Origin: CAVYPR01 sp963770505
Lineage (GTDB): Bacteria; Actinomycetota; Acidimicrobiia; Acidimicrobiales; RAAP-2
Direction: 5' to 3'
DNA length: 64,000 bases
Assembly (NCBI GenBank): GCA_963770505.1
Contig: CAVYPR010000006.1
Span: 310,001 to 374,000, forward strand
Positions 36,188 to 45,338 of this stretch are shown in pieces (the first letter of the stretch is position 1; each line of letters starts with the position of its first letter). Under the pieces are notes generated by a model, which was not told the DNA's origin, made no database searches, and was given only the letters and a program-made list of their open reading frames with translations. The position numbers and the translations under genes are program-made.

Positions 36188-37009
36188 ATGAACGGATTGG
36201 CAGACAGGTGCTTCATCGTCACCGGGGCCGCCTCGGGCATCGGGCAGGCATGCGCCGCCCGCCTGCTCGACGAGGGGTCGGCGGTGCTTGGGGCGGACGT
36301 CGTCGGGATCGACGGGCCGCCCGCCGGCGACGGCCGCACCCCGAGGGGCGCGTGGTCCTCCTCGGTCGTCGATGTCACCGACGAGGCATCGGTCCGGGAC
36401 ATGGTGACGGCGGCCGTCGCCCTCGGGGGAAGGGTGGACGGCCTCGTCAACGCCGCCGGAGTGGCCGGGGGCGGGCCCGTCCACACCCTGGCCGCCGAGG
36501 AGTGGGCGCGGGTGATCGGGGTCAACCTGACCGGCACCTACCTCACCGCCAAGCACGTGATCGCCCAGATGCTGCACCAGGCGCCTCGCGGAGGCCAACG
36601 GGGGGCGATCGTCACCGTGGCCAGCATCGAAGGGCTCGAGGGGACGGCCGGAGGCAGCTCCTACAGCGCGTCCAAGGGCGGCGTGGTCATCCTCACCAAG
36701 AACATGGCCATCGACTACGCCGGCATGGGCATCAGGGTCAACGCGGTCTGCCCGGGATTCATCGACACGCCGATGACCCGGGGGATCTTCGGGTTGCCGG
36801 GGATGGAGGCGGCCCGCCGGGACGTCGTCGCGGAGCACAAGCTTCACCGCATGGGGCGACCCGAGGAGATCGCCGGCGCGGCGGCGTTCCTGCTCTCCGA
36901 CGACGCCTCCTTCATCACCGGGCACGCCCTCCCGGTCGACGGCGGCTACACGGCCGGCCGGGACCACGGCGTCACCGAACTGCTCGGCCTCACCGATCCC
37001 GGCATCTGA
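36188..37009 (+). CDS. SDR family oxidoreductase
   Basis: A 273-residue classical short-chain dehydrogenase/reductase. The cofactor loop is VTGAASGIGQACAARLLDEG (residues 11-30), NAAGVAGGG is the NNAG-type motif, and the catalytic Ser, Tyr and Lys are in VASIEGLEGTAGGSSYSASK (the YxxxK). INAVCPGFIDTPMTR-like text closes the site. An acidic residue after strand 2 (GADVVG) favours NAD(H). Start: ATG with GAGGGA upstream and a consensus-like promoter. A hairpin terminator follows its stop. Substrate unknown. Confidence 0.93.
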   Translation: MNGLADRCFIVTGAASGIGQACAARLLDEGSAVLGADVVGIDGPPAGDGRTPRGAWSSSVVDVTDEASVRDMVTAAVALGGRVDGLVNAAGVAGGGPVHTLAAEEWARVIGVNLTGTYLTAKHVIAQMLHQAPRGGQRGAIVTVASIEGLEGTAGGSSYSASKGGVVILTKNMAIDYAGMGIRVNAVCPGFIDTPMTRGIFGLPGMEAARRDVVAEHKLHRMGRPEEIAGAAAFLLSDDASFITGHALPVDGGYTAGRDHGVTELLGLTDPGI

Positions 37010-37077
37010 ACGTCATTGCACCGCGCGCGATTCGTCACTCCCCGCACCTCGTGATCGGATGCACATGCGGAATCGGC

Positions 37078-37111
37078 TGCCGACCCCTGTTCGGCGGGGG
37101 CCGGCATCTTT
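37078..37111 (+). terminator. Hairpin terminator after the SDR gene
   Basis: TGCCGACCCC and GGGGCCGGCA (one mismatch) enclose a nine-base loop and are followed by TCTTT. A TAGACT -10-like hexamer for the CBS gene begins directly after it, at 37111. Confidence 0.6.
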
Positions 37112-37182
37112 AGACTCTGTGTCGTGGCCCCCGTCTCGCACAGAGGGCGGTGGGTAAACCCGACATGAAGGAGGGTACGCAG

Positions 37183-37614
37183 ATGCGTATCGCCGACATC
37201 CTGGCCCACAAGGGCTCGTCCGTGGCGACGATCGGCCGTCAGGTGAGCGTGAGCGACGCGGTGGCGGAGCTGGCCCGCCGGGGCATCGGGGCGCTGGTCG
37301 TCTCGCCCGACGGGGCCCACATCGACGGCATCGTCTCCGAGCGGGACATCGTCCGCCGCCTCGACCGCCTCGGCGCCAGCCTGCTCGGAACGACTGTGGC
37401 GTCGATCATGTCGACCCCCGTCTTCACGTGCTCACCAGAAGACACCCCCGAGTCGGTGATGGCCACCATGACGAACCGGCGGGTCCGGCACATGCCGGTC
37501 ATGGACGACGGGCGACTCTGCGGCCTGGTGAGCATCGGCGACGTCGTCAAGAGCCGGATCGAGGCACTCGAGGCCGACCACAGGGTCTTGGTCGAGTACA
37601 TCACCGCTCGCTGA
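37183..37614 (+). CDS. CBS domain pair protein
   Basis: A 143-residue protein made only of two CBS motifs (about 7-62 and 75-130), which form one Bateman module that binds adenine nucleotides. VSDAVAELARRGIGALVVSP and IDGIVSERDIVRRL mark the first, and TNRRVRHMPVMDDGRLCGLV the second, with the SIGDVVKSR end. Standalone CBS pairs often act as energy sensors for a partner. ATG 37183 is used because AAGGAGG lies eight bases before it; GTG 37150 and ATG 37165 are upstream alternatives. The last 14 bases overlap the convergent kinase gene. Confidence 0.9.
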   Translation: MRIADILAHKGSSVATIGRQVSVSDAVAELARRGIGALVVSPDGAHIDGIVSERDIVRRLDRLGASLLGTTVASIMSTPVFTCSPEDTPESVMATMTNRRVRHMPVMDDGRLCGLVSIGDVVKSRIEALEADHRVLVEYITAR

Positions 37615-38419
37615 TCGCCGCGCCCGCCTCTCTTTCGAGCACGGCCGGGACGAGCGTCAGGCCAAGCTGGCGGGCGGCGACGAGCCGCCGCCACCCGTCC
37701 ACCACCGTGAAGGTCGGGCGACGGTAGACGACGACGACGGGTTCCACCCGCAGGAGGCCGTGACGGCGCACGTCCTCGGCGAGCCGACCCGCATCGTCCC
37801 CCTCCTCCGTCGACGACGCATTCCCACCGTCGGCCCGCAGGGGGTCAAGCAGGATGGAGGGGCCGGAGTGGACAGGTAGGCCGCCGAGGCTCTCGAGCAC
37901 CGCCTGGGCCACCTCGTCGGGGCCCGCCCTGGTGGTGTCCACCACCAGGTCGTAGTTGGACAGGCGGAAGATGTCGACGCCGTAGATGGCCTCGAAGCGG
38001 CGGCGCTCGCTGTCGGCCCGATCGGCGATGCGGGCCAGGGCCTCGGCCATCGAGGCATAGCGCTCGGCCCTTGCGGCTGCGCGGTGCAGGACCCGCGAGG
38101 CGGCCACCTCGGGGTCGACGACCAGGTGGACCTTGACGGCGCCCGGCAGGAAGTGCCAGGCCAGGCGTGAGTCCACCACGAGGGGTTTGGTGTGCTCGGC
38201 CAGGGAGCGGAACACCGAGTCGATCTCCTCGTCGATCGTCGGGTCCGTCTCGGCGAGCCGGTTGAGCTCGAGGGTCGAGATCCCGCGCTGAGCGGCGATC
38301 TGCCGCTGGGCCTCGCCGGTGCTCACTCGCCGTGCGCCGAGCGCGTCGACCAGGAGCCCGGCCACCGAGCTCTTGCCACTGCCCAAGTCGCCGCTCAGTG
38401 CGATGGTCGTGTTGTCCAT
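37601..38419 (-). CDS. Cytidylate-kinase-like P-loop protein with ParB-like C-terminal segment
   Basis: A 272-residue protein. Residues 1-190 resemble the cytidylate kinase-like family: Walker A SGDLGSGKSSVAG (9-21), RRVSTGEAQRQIAAQRG for the nucleotide-acceptor side, VVDSRLAWHFLPGAVKVHLV and the lid segment HRAAARAERY. The C-terminal 50 residues read like the core of a ParB/Srx-type nucleotidase: VRRHGLLRVEPVVVVYRR, then FTVVDGWRRLVAARQLGLTL with VPAVL, matching the usual DGERRLRAA..LG...VPA text. I know of no named family with this order. ATG 38419 is used; the frame upstream to 38581 has no start signal. The gene overlaps the CBS gene tail to tail. Confidence 0.8.
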   Translation of the reverse strand: MDNTTIALSGDLGSGKSSVAGLLVDALGARRVSTGEAQRQIAAQRGISTLELNRLAETDPTIDEEIDSVFRSLAEHTKPLVVDSRLAWHFLPGAVKVHLVVDPEVAASRVLHRAAARAERYASMAEALARIADRADSERRRFEAIYGVDIFRLSNYDLVVDTTRAGPDEVAQAVLESLGGLPVHSGPSILLDPLRADGGNASSTEEGDDAGRLAEDVRRHGLLRVEPVVVVYRRPTFTVVDGWRRLVAARQLGLTLVPAVLEREAGAAISER

Positions 38420-38514
38420 GCGTTCGGGTCCCTCGTGCGCCAGGGCTGATGTATAGCCGAGCGGGACAACGTCCGAGCGGCCCGGGCCGACTGCCGCCCC
38501 CGTGGCCGCGGCGC

Positions 38515-38520
38515 TATCGT
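38515..38520 (+). promoter_or_regulatory. -10 box before the binding-protein gene
   Basis: TATCGT fits TANNNT and ends eight bases before the ATG at 38529, another short-leader or leaderless start. Confidence 0.4.
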
Positions 38521-38528
38521 CGCGCCCG

Positions 38529-39962
38529 ATGAGGTGGCGGAAACTCAACGTGGCGGTCGGCGCACTCTGTCTCGCTACCATCTGCGCGGGGGTCCTGCTG
38601 ACCCCGGCCGGTGCCGCGCCCGCTCACTTGACGGCCCAGGCCCCGGTCCCGCCCGACCAGGCCAGCATGAGCACGCGGGGCGTCACCGCCCACTCCATCA
38701 ACGTCGTGTTCCCGGTGGTCAACCTGCAGTCCCTCGCCTCGGTCCTCGGCTTCTCCCAGGACTACGAGTACAAGGAGCAGGCGAAGGCCATCAACCTGTT
38801 CGTGAACCAGATCAACAAGGCGGGCGGGATCAACGGCCGGAAGATCAACCCGATCATCTCCTATTTCACACCCACCAACGAGAACGTCATGCGCTCGCTG
38901 TGCAAGTCCTGGACCGAGGGAAGCCCAGCGGCCTTCGCCGTCCTCGACGGTGTCGGCACCTGGTCGGGCGACAACGAGCTCTGCGTGACCCAGGAGGGCC
39001 ACACCCCGTTCATCGGGCAGTGGACGACCGTGACCAACTGGACGACCCAGGGCTCCCCCTACCTGTGGTGGACCGGACCGGACGACGCCGCCATCCTGCA
39101 GGCGGTGGTGAACTGGGGACTCGCCACAGGACTGATCGGGCCCAGCAAGAAGCTGGGCATCGTCGCCGGGGACCGCGCCAGTGACAAGCTCGCCCTCAAC
39201 GACTACCTGCTGCCCGACCTTCAGCGCGCCGGGGTGAAGCCGGTGGTCGTGTCGATCCCGTCCAGCCCGACAGAGGCCGCCACCACCGGGGCCGACGCCC
39301 CCTTGGTCGTCCAGAAGCTCAAGTCGGCGGGGGTCACCGCGGTGATCCCGCTGCTTCCCTTCAACGCCTTCTACCCCGTCCTGCAGGCACAGACACAGCA
39401 GCAGTACTACCCGCACCTGCTGCTGTCGGACTACGAGTCGTCGATCGAGTCGGCGCTCGGCCTCATCCCCTCCCCCTACAACAAGGTCCTGGACGGCCAG
39501 GAGGGGGTCACCACCGAGACCCTCGGGGGCATCGACGACACACGGCCCTACACACAGGGGGGCTACGACCCCGGCGTGCGCAGCTGCTGGACGGTCTGGC
39601 ACAAGGCCTACCCGCAGATCCCCCCGGGGAACCTCAACTTCTACATCGAGGAGCAGGGGCCGGTGCAGGGGTGGTGCCAGGAGATCCGCCTGTTCGCGGC
39701 GGCCGCCAAGGCGGCCGGCCCGAACCTCAACCGGCGTACCTTCGTCGAGGCGCTCTCCAAGATCAAGAACTTCCCCGGTGGGTACTCGCCCATCCTGAGC
39801 TACGGAACGGACAAGTTCTCCGGGCCGACCGAGTACCGGGTGGTCCAGCTCCACACCAACTCTCCACCGTCGAGCCTGTGCAAGACGCCCAAAGGCAATA
39901 TTCCGCCGCAGACCGTCTGCTGGATCGTCAAACAGCAGTGGCAGAAACTTCCCCAGACATGA
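38529..39962 (+). CDS. ABC transporter substrate-binding protein (branched-chain amino acid type)
   Basis: A 477-residue exported binding protein of the Leu/Ile/Val receptor family (Peripla_BP_6). The signal peptide covers residues 1-31 (LLTPAGA-AP); there is no lipobox cysteine, so it is not an obvious lipoprotein. The first lobe includes INLFVNQINKAGGINGRKIN, the family's hallmark, and the second GLIGPSKKLGIVAGDRASDK. No permease or ATPase gene is adjacent, so it is an orphan receptor here. Members of this group in Acidimicrobiia are numerous and their ligands unknown. Divergent from the kinase gene (109-base gap). Confidence 0.88.
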   Translation: MRWRKLNVAVGALCLATICAGVLLTPAGAAPAHLTAQAPVPPDQASMSTRGVTAHSINVVFPVVNLQSLASVLGFSQDYEYKEQAKAINLFVNQINKAGGINGRKINPIISYFTPTNENVMRSLCKSWTEGSPAAFAVLDGVGTWSGDNELCVTQEGHTPFIGQWTTVTNWTTQGSPYLWWTGPDDAAILQAVVNWGLATGLIGPSKKLGIVAGDRASDKLALNDYLLPDLQRAGVKPVVVSIPSSPTEAATTGADAPLVVQKLKSAGVTAVIPLLPFNAFYPVLQAQTQQQYYPHLLLSDYESSIESALGLIPSPYNKVLDGQEGVTTETLGGIDDTRPYTQGGYDPGVRSCWTVWHKAYPQIPPGNLNFYIEEQGPVQGWCQEIRLFAAAAKAAGPNLNRRTFVEALSKIKNFPGGYSPILSYGTDKFSGPTEYRVVQLHTNSPPSSLCKTPKGNIPPQTVCWIVKQQWQKLPQT

Positions 39963-40056
39963 GCGACGCACGGCGGAAGTTGGCGGGGACCGTGGACCCG
40001 GGCCCCGGCCGGTCCGTCGTCGCCGCCCGAAGAGCACGGCTCGGGCGGCGAATGCG

Positions 40057-41670
40057 TTGACCGACAGAGGGGGTGGCCAGTCGACGCAACCATGGTGGGA
40101 GGTCGGCGTCCTCTACCAGGTCTATCCGCGCTCGTTCGCCGACTCCGACGGAGACGGCAACGGGGACCTCCGGGGGATCCTCGAGCACCTGGACCACCTT
40201 TCCTGGCTGGGGGTGGACGGCGTCTGGCTAAGCCCGATCACCCTGTCGCCCAACGCGGACTGGGGCTACGACGTCACGGACTTCTGCGCCGTGCAGCCCG
40301 ACTTCGGGACGTTGGACGACTTCGACCAGCTCGTCGCCGAGGCCAGTCGTCGGGACATCCGCATCCTCATGGACCTGGTGCCGAACCACACCAGCGACCA
40401 GCATCCGTGGTTCCTCGACTCCCGGTCCTCACGGACCTCACGGAAGCGGGACTGGTACCTGTGGGCCGATCCCAAGGACGACGGCTCGCCGCCCAACAAC
40501 TGGGTCAGCAGCTTCGGCGGCCCGGCGTGGACGCTCGATGAGGCGACCGGGCAGTACTACATGCACAATCACCTGGCCGAACAGCCCGATCTCAACTGGT
40601 GGAACGAAGAGGTCCGCGAGGCCTTCGACGCGATCCTGCGGTTCTGGTTCGACCGTGGCGTGGCCGGCTTCCGGATCGACGTGTGCAACGGCATCATCAA
40701 GGACGCCGAGCTCCGGGACAACCCGCCGGCCACCGCCGAAGACGACTTCGAGTCCCAGATGTTCGGCCAGCGATCGGTGTACAACGCCAACCGTCCGGAG
40801 GTCCACGAGGTGATCCGGCGCTGGCGACGCATCGCCGACACCTACGACCCGCCTCGGATCCTGGTCGGCGAGACCCCGGTCCGGATGGACCAGCTGCCCG
40901 CCTACTACGGGAACGGGAGCGACGAGCTCAATCTGGCCTTCAACTTCCCGTTCATCGACGCGCCGCTCGAGGCAGACCCGATGAGCAGGATCGTCGACGA
41001 GGTGGAGACGTGCCTCCCCCGAGGTGCCTGGCCGGTGTGGACGGGCTCCAACCACGACCTGTCGCGCCTGGCCACCCGTTGGGCCAAGGACGACCCTCAG
41101 CGGGCCCGCGTCGCGCTCCTGCTGCTGCTCTGCCTGCGGGGGACGCCCGTCCTCTACCAGGGGGACGAGATCGGGTTGCCCAACCGACCGGTGCCCCGGG
41201 AGGAGCTGCGGGACCCCCTCGGGGTCCGCTACTGGCCCTACTACGAGGGGCGGGACTCGATGCGAACGCCGATGCCGTGGCGCGACGCCCCCGGTGGCGG
41301 CTTCACCTCGTCGGGGGTCACCCCCTGGCTCCCGACGGGCGAGACGGCGGACTGCAACGTCGAGGACCAGCTCGGGGACCGCGACTCGGTGCTCCACCTC
41401 GTACGCGACCTGGTCGACCTGCGACGGCGCACCGCGGACCTGCGAAGCGGCGACTACCGGCCCCTGGCACGCCAGAGCGGCCTGTGGGCCTGGCACCGCG
41501 GGACGTCCCATGTGGTTGCCGTGAACCTCGCCGATGATCCGGCCACCCTCGACGGCGTGACCGGGCGGATCCTGGCCGACACCGCTCGAGGGCGCGAGGG
41601 CGAACCGGTGGTCGGCACCCTCGCCCTGGCCGGCTGGGAGGGCGCCGTGCTGGCGCTCGACGCGACATAG
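40057..41670 (+). CDS. GH13 family alpha-glucosidase
   Basis: A 537-residue glycoside hydrolase of family 13 (alpha-glucosidase or oligo-1,6-glucosidase branch). WWEVGVLYQVYPRSFADSDG opens the barrel. The four conserved regions are DLVPNHTSD, GFRIDVCNG (nucleophile Asp), ILVGETPV (acid/base Glu) and WTGSNHDLSRL (transition-state Asp). No signal peptide, so it is cytoplasmic; with the neighbouring binding protein it could process an imported glucoside. The start is TTG, with no better ATG or GTG before the first strand. A hairpin terminator begins at the stop codon. Confidence 0.93.
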   Translation: MTDRGGGQSTQPWWEVGVLYQVYPRSFADSDGDGNGDLRGILEHLDHLSWLGVDGVWLSPITLSPNADWGYDVTDFCAVQPDFGTLDDFDQLVAEASRRDIRILMDLVPNHTSDQHPWFLDSRSSRTSRKRDWYLWADPKDDGSPPNNWVSSFGGPAWTLDEATGQYYMHNHLAEQPDLNWWNEEVREAFDAILRFWFDRGVAGFRIDVCNGIIKDAELRDNPPATAEDDFESQMFGQRSVYNANRPEVHEVIRRWRRIADTYDPPRILVGETPVRMDQLPAYYGNGSDELNLAFNFPFIDAPLEADPMSRIVDEVETCLPRGAWPVWTGSNHDLSRLATRWAKDDPQRARVALLLLLCLRGTPVLYQGDEIGLPNRPVPREELRDPLGVRYWPYYEGRDSMRTPMPWRDAPGGGFTSSGVTPWLPTGETADCNVEDQLGDRDSVLHLVRDLVDLRRRTADLRSGDYRPLARQSGLWAWHRGTSHVVAVNLADDPATLDGVTGRILADTARGREGEPVVGTLALAGWEGAVLALDAT

Positions 41671-41689
41671 GGCCCCCGGCGCGGGGCCC
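41670..41689 (+). terminator. Hairpin terminator of the GH13 gene
   Basis: GGGCCCC, a six-base loop (CGGCGC), and GGGGCCC, beginning at the last base of the TAG stop. There is no U-tract. Confidence 0.6.
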
Positions 41690-42046
41690 GGTCGACCACC
41701 CCCCGGCGCGAGGCAACGGGTGTCCCACTCGAGCCGGGAACTCTTCGCGGGCGGGGGGACGACGCGGACCCCCTGATCTCGCCCGACGAGGGGCGGCGGG
41801 TGCACATTGCCCGTCAGTCGCCCGGTTTCCGCCGTGCGCCGGACCGCCATCGGTGCCGTCGCCGTTTCGGCGGGACCGACCCGGGATGGCATCCCGGGGC
41901 GCGGTCACCGTCCACCGCAGGCCGCCACTAGATTTTTCGCCAGTGACGTGGTCTGGAGGCCGGGCGAGCGCATCTGCGGACCCGTCGGCTGCGGGGCGGC
42001 CGCGATCGGCGGGGGCCGTTGAGGCCGGGACTTTCCCAGGGGCACG
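41690..42046. other. Intergenic region before the acyltransferase
   Basis: About 360 GC-rich bases with several short frames, none protein-like. A single AT-rich island, CTAGATTTTTCG near 41928-41940, is the only likely promoter element (TAGATT as -10), about 110 bases before the next start. Confidence 0.4.
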
Positions 42047-44161
42047 ATGACCAACCCCGCCGGCCACACCAACGATGACGTCACGGCCAAGGCCGGGCCC
42101 GACGCGCCCCGCCGTGGCCAGAACCTCGCCTACGTCCCGGCGCTCGACGGGGTCAGAGCGGTGGCCATCATCGTCATCCTCGGTTATCACGGCGGCGTCT
42201 ACCTGACGACCGGCGGGTTCTACTCGCTCGATACCTTCTTCGCCCTCTCCGGGTTCCTCATCACCTCGCTGCTCATCGCAGAATGGCGCACCTCCGCGAC
42301 GGTACGCCTCAAGGCCTTCTGGGCCAGGCGGGCCCGCCGGCTCCTCCCGGCCCTGCTGTTGATGCTGCTCGGCGTGGCCGCCTTCGCCGCCTTCGCTGTC
42401 CCCCGGGGGACGTATCCGACACTGAGAACCGACAGCCTGTCGGCCCTCTTCTACTTCGCCAATTGGCACTTCATCGCCGCTGGCTCCAACTACTTCAACC
42501 AGACGGCCCTCACTTCCCCGCTGACCCACACGTGGTCACTGGCGGTCGAGGAGCAGTTCTACCTGGTATGGCCGCTGATCTTCCTCTTCGTCATGAAGCG
42601 CTGGCGGAGCCTGCGGGTCCTGCTCGCCGTGTGCGTGGCCGGGGCTCTGGCCTCGGCCGTTGAAATGGCCCTGCTCTACTCGCCCGGCGACGTCAACCGC
42701 GTGTACTACGGCACCGACACGCGGGCCCAGTCGCTGCTGATAGGCGCGGCGCTCGCCGCCGCCCTGGCCATGTGGGCACAACGGCGTGGGGTCGTCGGCG
42801 ATTCGAAAGCCGCCCCGTCAGCCGGCCCCCTCGGTCATGGCGCGGGCTCCCCCTTGGCACCCCGGACCGTCCCGGGCCGCATCGCGGTCCTGTTCGTGGG
42901 GCTCGCCGGCGTTGTGGGGAGCTTCTTGTTGTGGACCCGCGTCTCCTACAACGACGCCGTCGCCTACCGGGGCGGCTTCCTCCTGGCCGCGCTGGCCACG
43001 GTGTGCGTGCTCTTCAGCGTGGTCTGCTCCCCCGGCTCACCCCTGGCCTGGCTGCTGTCGGTCCGTCCCTTGCGGTTCATCGGGAGAATCTCCTACGGCC
43101 TCTACCTCTGGCACTTCCCCCTGTTCATCTACATTGACAACGCCCGGACCGGTCTGGAGGGCTTCCGGCTGTTCGCACTGAGAGTGGCGGCAACCCTGGT
43201 CATCGCGGTTGCCTCCTTCTACCTAGTCGAGCGCCCGATCCGGCAGGGCACCCTCTTGTCCGGATGGAGGGCATGGGCGGTGACCCCCATCTCGGTGGCA
43301 GCGACCACCGCTGCGCTGCTGTTGGCCACCGCCGTGCCTGCGGTGGCGGTGGGCGCCCCAGCGGGTCGTCCGCCGGCCCGGTCGGCCCTCTTCACCGGGC
43401 CGCGGGTCAAGGTCATGATGTTCGGCGACTCCACCGCGCTCACGCTGGCCATCGGTCTCAGCGAGCACCAGAGCCACTACGACATCACCGAGTACGACCA
43501 GGGCATCCTGGGATGCGGCGTGGCCGAGGGCGCTGAGTTCCAGTTGAAGGGGGTGGATGCGCCCATGGCCACAAAGTGCAACGGCGATCCTGCCAACGTC
43601 CAGTGGCCGCAGATCTGGAGGTTCCAGGTTCGCACCAGGCACCCCAACGTCGTCATGATCCTGGCTGGTCGCTGGGAAGTCGTGAACCGCACATACGACG
43701 GGAAGTGGACCAACATCGAGAACCCCGCCTACGCCGCCTACGTCAAGCGCCAGCTCGCCATGGGCGTGCGCATCGCCGATTCCGGCGGAGCGAAGGTCGT
43801 CCTCCTCACTGCCCCCTGCTACGACAGCGGCGAGCAGCCGGACGGGCAGCCGTGGCCCGAGGACTCACCGGTCCGACTGGCGATCTACAACCACATCGTG
43901 CGAGAGGTCGCCGCATCGATACCTGGCACGACGGTCATCAACTTCAACGCCATGGCCTGCCCGGACGGCCACTACGAGGAGTTCATCGACGGCCAGCAGG
44001 TCCGAGAGTCCGATGGCGTTCACTTCACCTTTGGCGGCGGGAACATCTTCGCCACAAGGATCTGGACCACCGTGGCCCGGCTGGGACGCCAAGAGATGGC
44101 CGAGCTGGCACAGCACCAACCGGGCGCGGGGCACGTCGAGCGGGCCGAGTCGCACTCCTAG
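42047..44161 (+). CDS. Acyltransferase-3 / SGNH domain membrane protein (OafA/YrhL type)
   Basis: A 704-residue protein. Residues about 28-420 form an acyltransferase-3 domain with ten or eleven membrane helices. Its marks are YVPALDGVRAVAIIVILGYH (catalytic His), the Arg-rich RLKAFWARRARRLLP loop, THTWSLAVEEQFYLVWPL and SYGLYLWHFPLFIYID. Residues about 465-690 are an SGNH esterase-like domain with Ser in VMMFGDSTALTLAIGL and the Asp-His pair in ESDGVHFTF. Such fusions O-acetylate surface polysaccharides or peptidoglycan, passing the acyl group across the membrane to the outer SGNH domain. ATG start; no partner genes adjacent. Confidence 0.93.
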   Translation: MTNPAGHTNDDVTAKAGPDAPRRGQNLAYVPALDGVRAVAIIVILGYHGGVYLTTGGFYSLDTFFALSGFLITSLLIAEWRTSATVRLKAFWARRARRLLPALLLMLLGVAAFAAFAVPRGTYPTLRTDSLSALFYFANWHFIAAGSNYFNQTALTSPLTHTWSLAVEEQFYLVWPLIFLFVMKRWRSLRVLLAVCVAGALASAVEMALLYSPGDVNRVYYGTDTRAQSLLIGAALAAALAMWAQRRGVVGDSKAAPSAGPLGHGAGSPLAPRTVPGRIAVLFVGLAGVVGSFLLWTRVSYNDAVAYRGGFLLAALATVCVLFSVVCSPGSPLAWLLSVRPLRFIGRISYGLYLWHFPLFIYIDNARTGLEGFRLFALRVAATLVIAVASFYLVERPIRQGTLLSGWRAWAVTPISVAATTAALLLATAVPAVAVGAPAGRPPARSALFTGPRVKVMMFGDSTALTLAIGLSEHQSHYDITEYDQGILGCGVAEGAEFQLKGVDAPMATKCNGDPANVQWPQIWRFQVRTRHPNVVMILAGRWEVVNRTYDGKWTNIENPAYAAYVKRQLAMGVRIADSGGAKVVLLTAPCYDSGEQPDGQPWPEDSPVRLAIYNHIVREVAASIPGTTVINFNAMACPDGHYEEFIDGQQVRESDGVHFTFGGGNIFATRIWTTVARLGRQEMAELAQHQPGAGHVERAESHS

Positions 44162-44306
44162 AGGCCGGTAGTGCGGCGGCGGACGCGGGCCCGATGCAAC
44201 GGATCCCAGCGCACCGGAAAGACGCAGCATCCCCGGGCACTTCAACGAGCTTGGGCGAAGGATCCCGATGCCAGCCCTCAGGCCCCCAGGCCGATGTGAG
44301 CCCTCG

Positions 44307-45020
44307 TCAGCGTTTCCAGCCGAGCGCCGCCAGCGCGTTCCGAGCGGCCTTCGACGCCGCCATCGAGGAGTCGCGGCCGAGCCGGACCATGCCGGGCACC
44401 CTCCCGGGGTGCCGCACCATCAGGCGCAGTGCGGCACCCACGTCCGAGGACCCGTCCGGACGGAGCAGGGACATGATCGCGTCGTCGGTCAGCCCGTCGT
44501 CCGGTCGGTCGCTGATGACCCGGAAGGTCGTCCATGGGACCCCTGCGTCCTGACATGCCGCGGCCACTCCGGACGACTCCATCTCCATGGCGACCACACC
44601 CTGTTCCTGGAGTCCGGCGAGCACGTCCTCGTCCATGATCAGATGGTCGGCCGAGGCGATCAGGCCTTCCCGCTGGATCCCCTCCATGGGGGAGGACTCG
44701 TAGCGCTGGCCGCTCCCGAGGTCCAGGACCGCCTCGGGCACCAGGATCGTGCCGATGGTGAGATCGGGGTGCAGCCCGCCGGCGATGCCGCTCACCAGCA
44801 CATGGTCGACCGCAAAGCACTCGAGTGCGCGCGCCGTCACCCGTTTGGCGGACACCGGCCCGACGCCGATCTGGACCACCACCACGCCCACCTGACCGAC
44901 TTGGCCGGCGTAGGCAGTGAGACCACCGACCTTGGTCCGACGCGCCCGGGCGTACTTCACGACCGGGCGCAGTTCGCTGCTCATTGGCGCCAACACGAGG
45001 GCACGACGTATTGCGTCCAT
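44307..45020 (-). CDS. Phosphorylase superfamily protein, MTA/SAH nucleosidase-like
   Basis: A 237-residue member of the PNP/UDP phosphorylase superfamily, close to 5'-methylthioadenosine/SAH nucleosidases. VLVSGIAGGLHPDLTIGTIL is the nucleobase/ribose loop (GIAGG) and GVVAMEMESSGVAAACQDAG the ribose-binding MEMES motif. VISDRPDDGLTDD holds the catalytic-type Asp (DxxDD). If it acts on SAH it overlaps with AhcY; a squalene-hopene-associated nucleoside phosphorylase (HpnG-like) is an alternative. ATG 45020 is used; the longer frame to 45158 reads as non-protein. Confidence 0.85.
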   Translation of the reverse strand: MDAIRRALVLAPMSSELRPVVKYARARRTKVGGLTAYAGQVGQVGVVVVQIGVGPVSAKRVTARALECFAVDHVLVSGIAGGLHPDLTIGTILVPEAVLDLGSGQRYESSPMEGIQREGLIASADHLIMDEDVLAGLQEQGVVAMEMESSGVAAACQDAGVPWTTFRVISDRPDDGLTDDAIMSLLRPDGSSDVGAALRLMVRHPGRVPGMVRLGRDSSMAASKAARNALAALGWKR

Positions 45021-45338
45021 CCCCTTTAGCTTGCCCCATGGCCGCACCGCCGTCCCGTGATGGCCATCGGGCGGAGTGGCGGGCCGCCGTCGGCTTCGGT
45101 GACCGCCGTCTCTCGGCGGTACCGTCCCGCCGTGGCAGCGGTGCAGTCGGGGACCCAAGAGTGCGCCCCGGAGGAGGGCACCTCACCGCAAACGATTACC
45201 CGACTGCGGCGCGGGCAGCAACGACGGCGCGCTTGCGCAGAGCACGAAGATCTCCACCCTGCACCGTCAACGTTCCAGCGCAGCCGAATAGACAGCTGTT
45301 ACCATGCCCCACGTCCAACCCAAGAAGGAGACTCGGCA
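45021..45338. other. Divergent intergenic region, SHOCT copy 2 promoter
   Basis: About 320 bases with no gene. TACCAT at 45300-45305 is the likely -10 box for the SHOCT gene, leaving a 27- to 30-base leader with AAGGAG at 45325-45330, eight bases before the ATG. Nothing else stands out. Confidence 0.45.
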
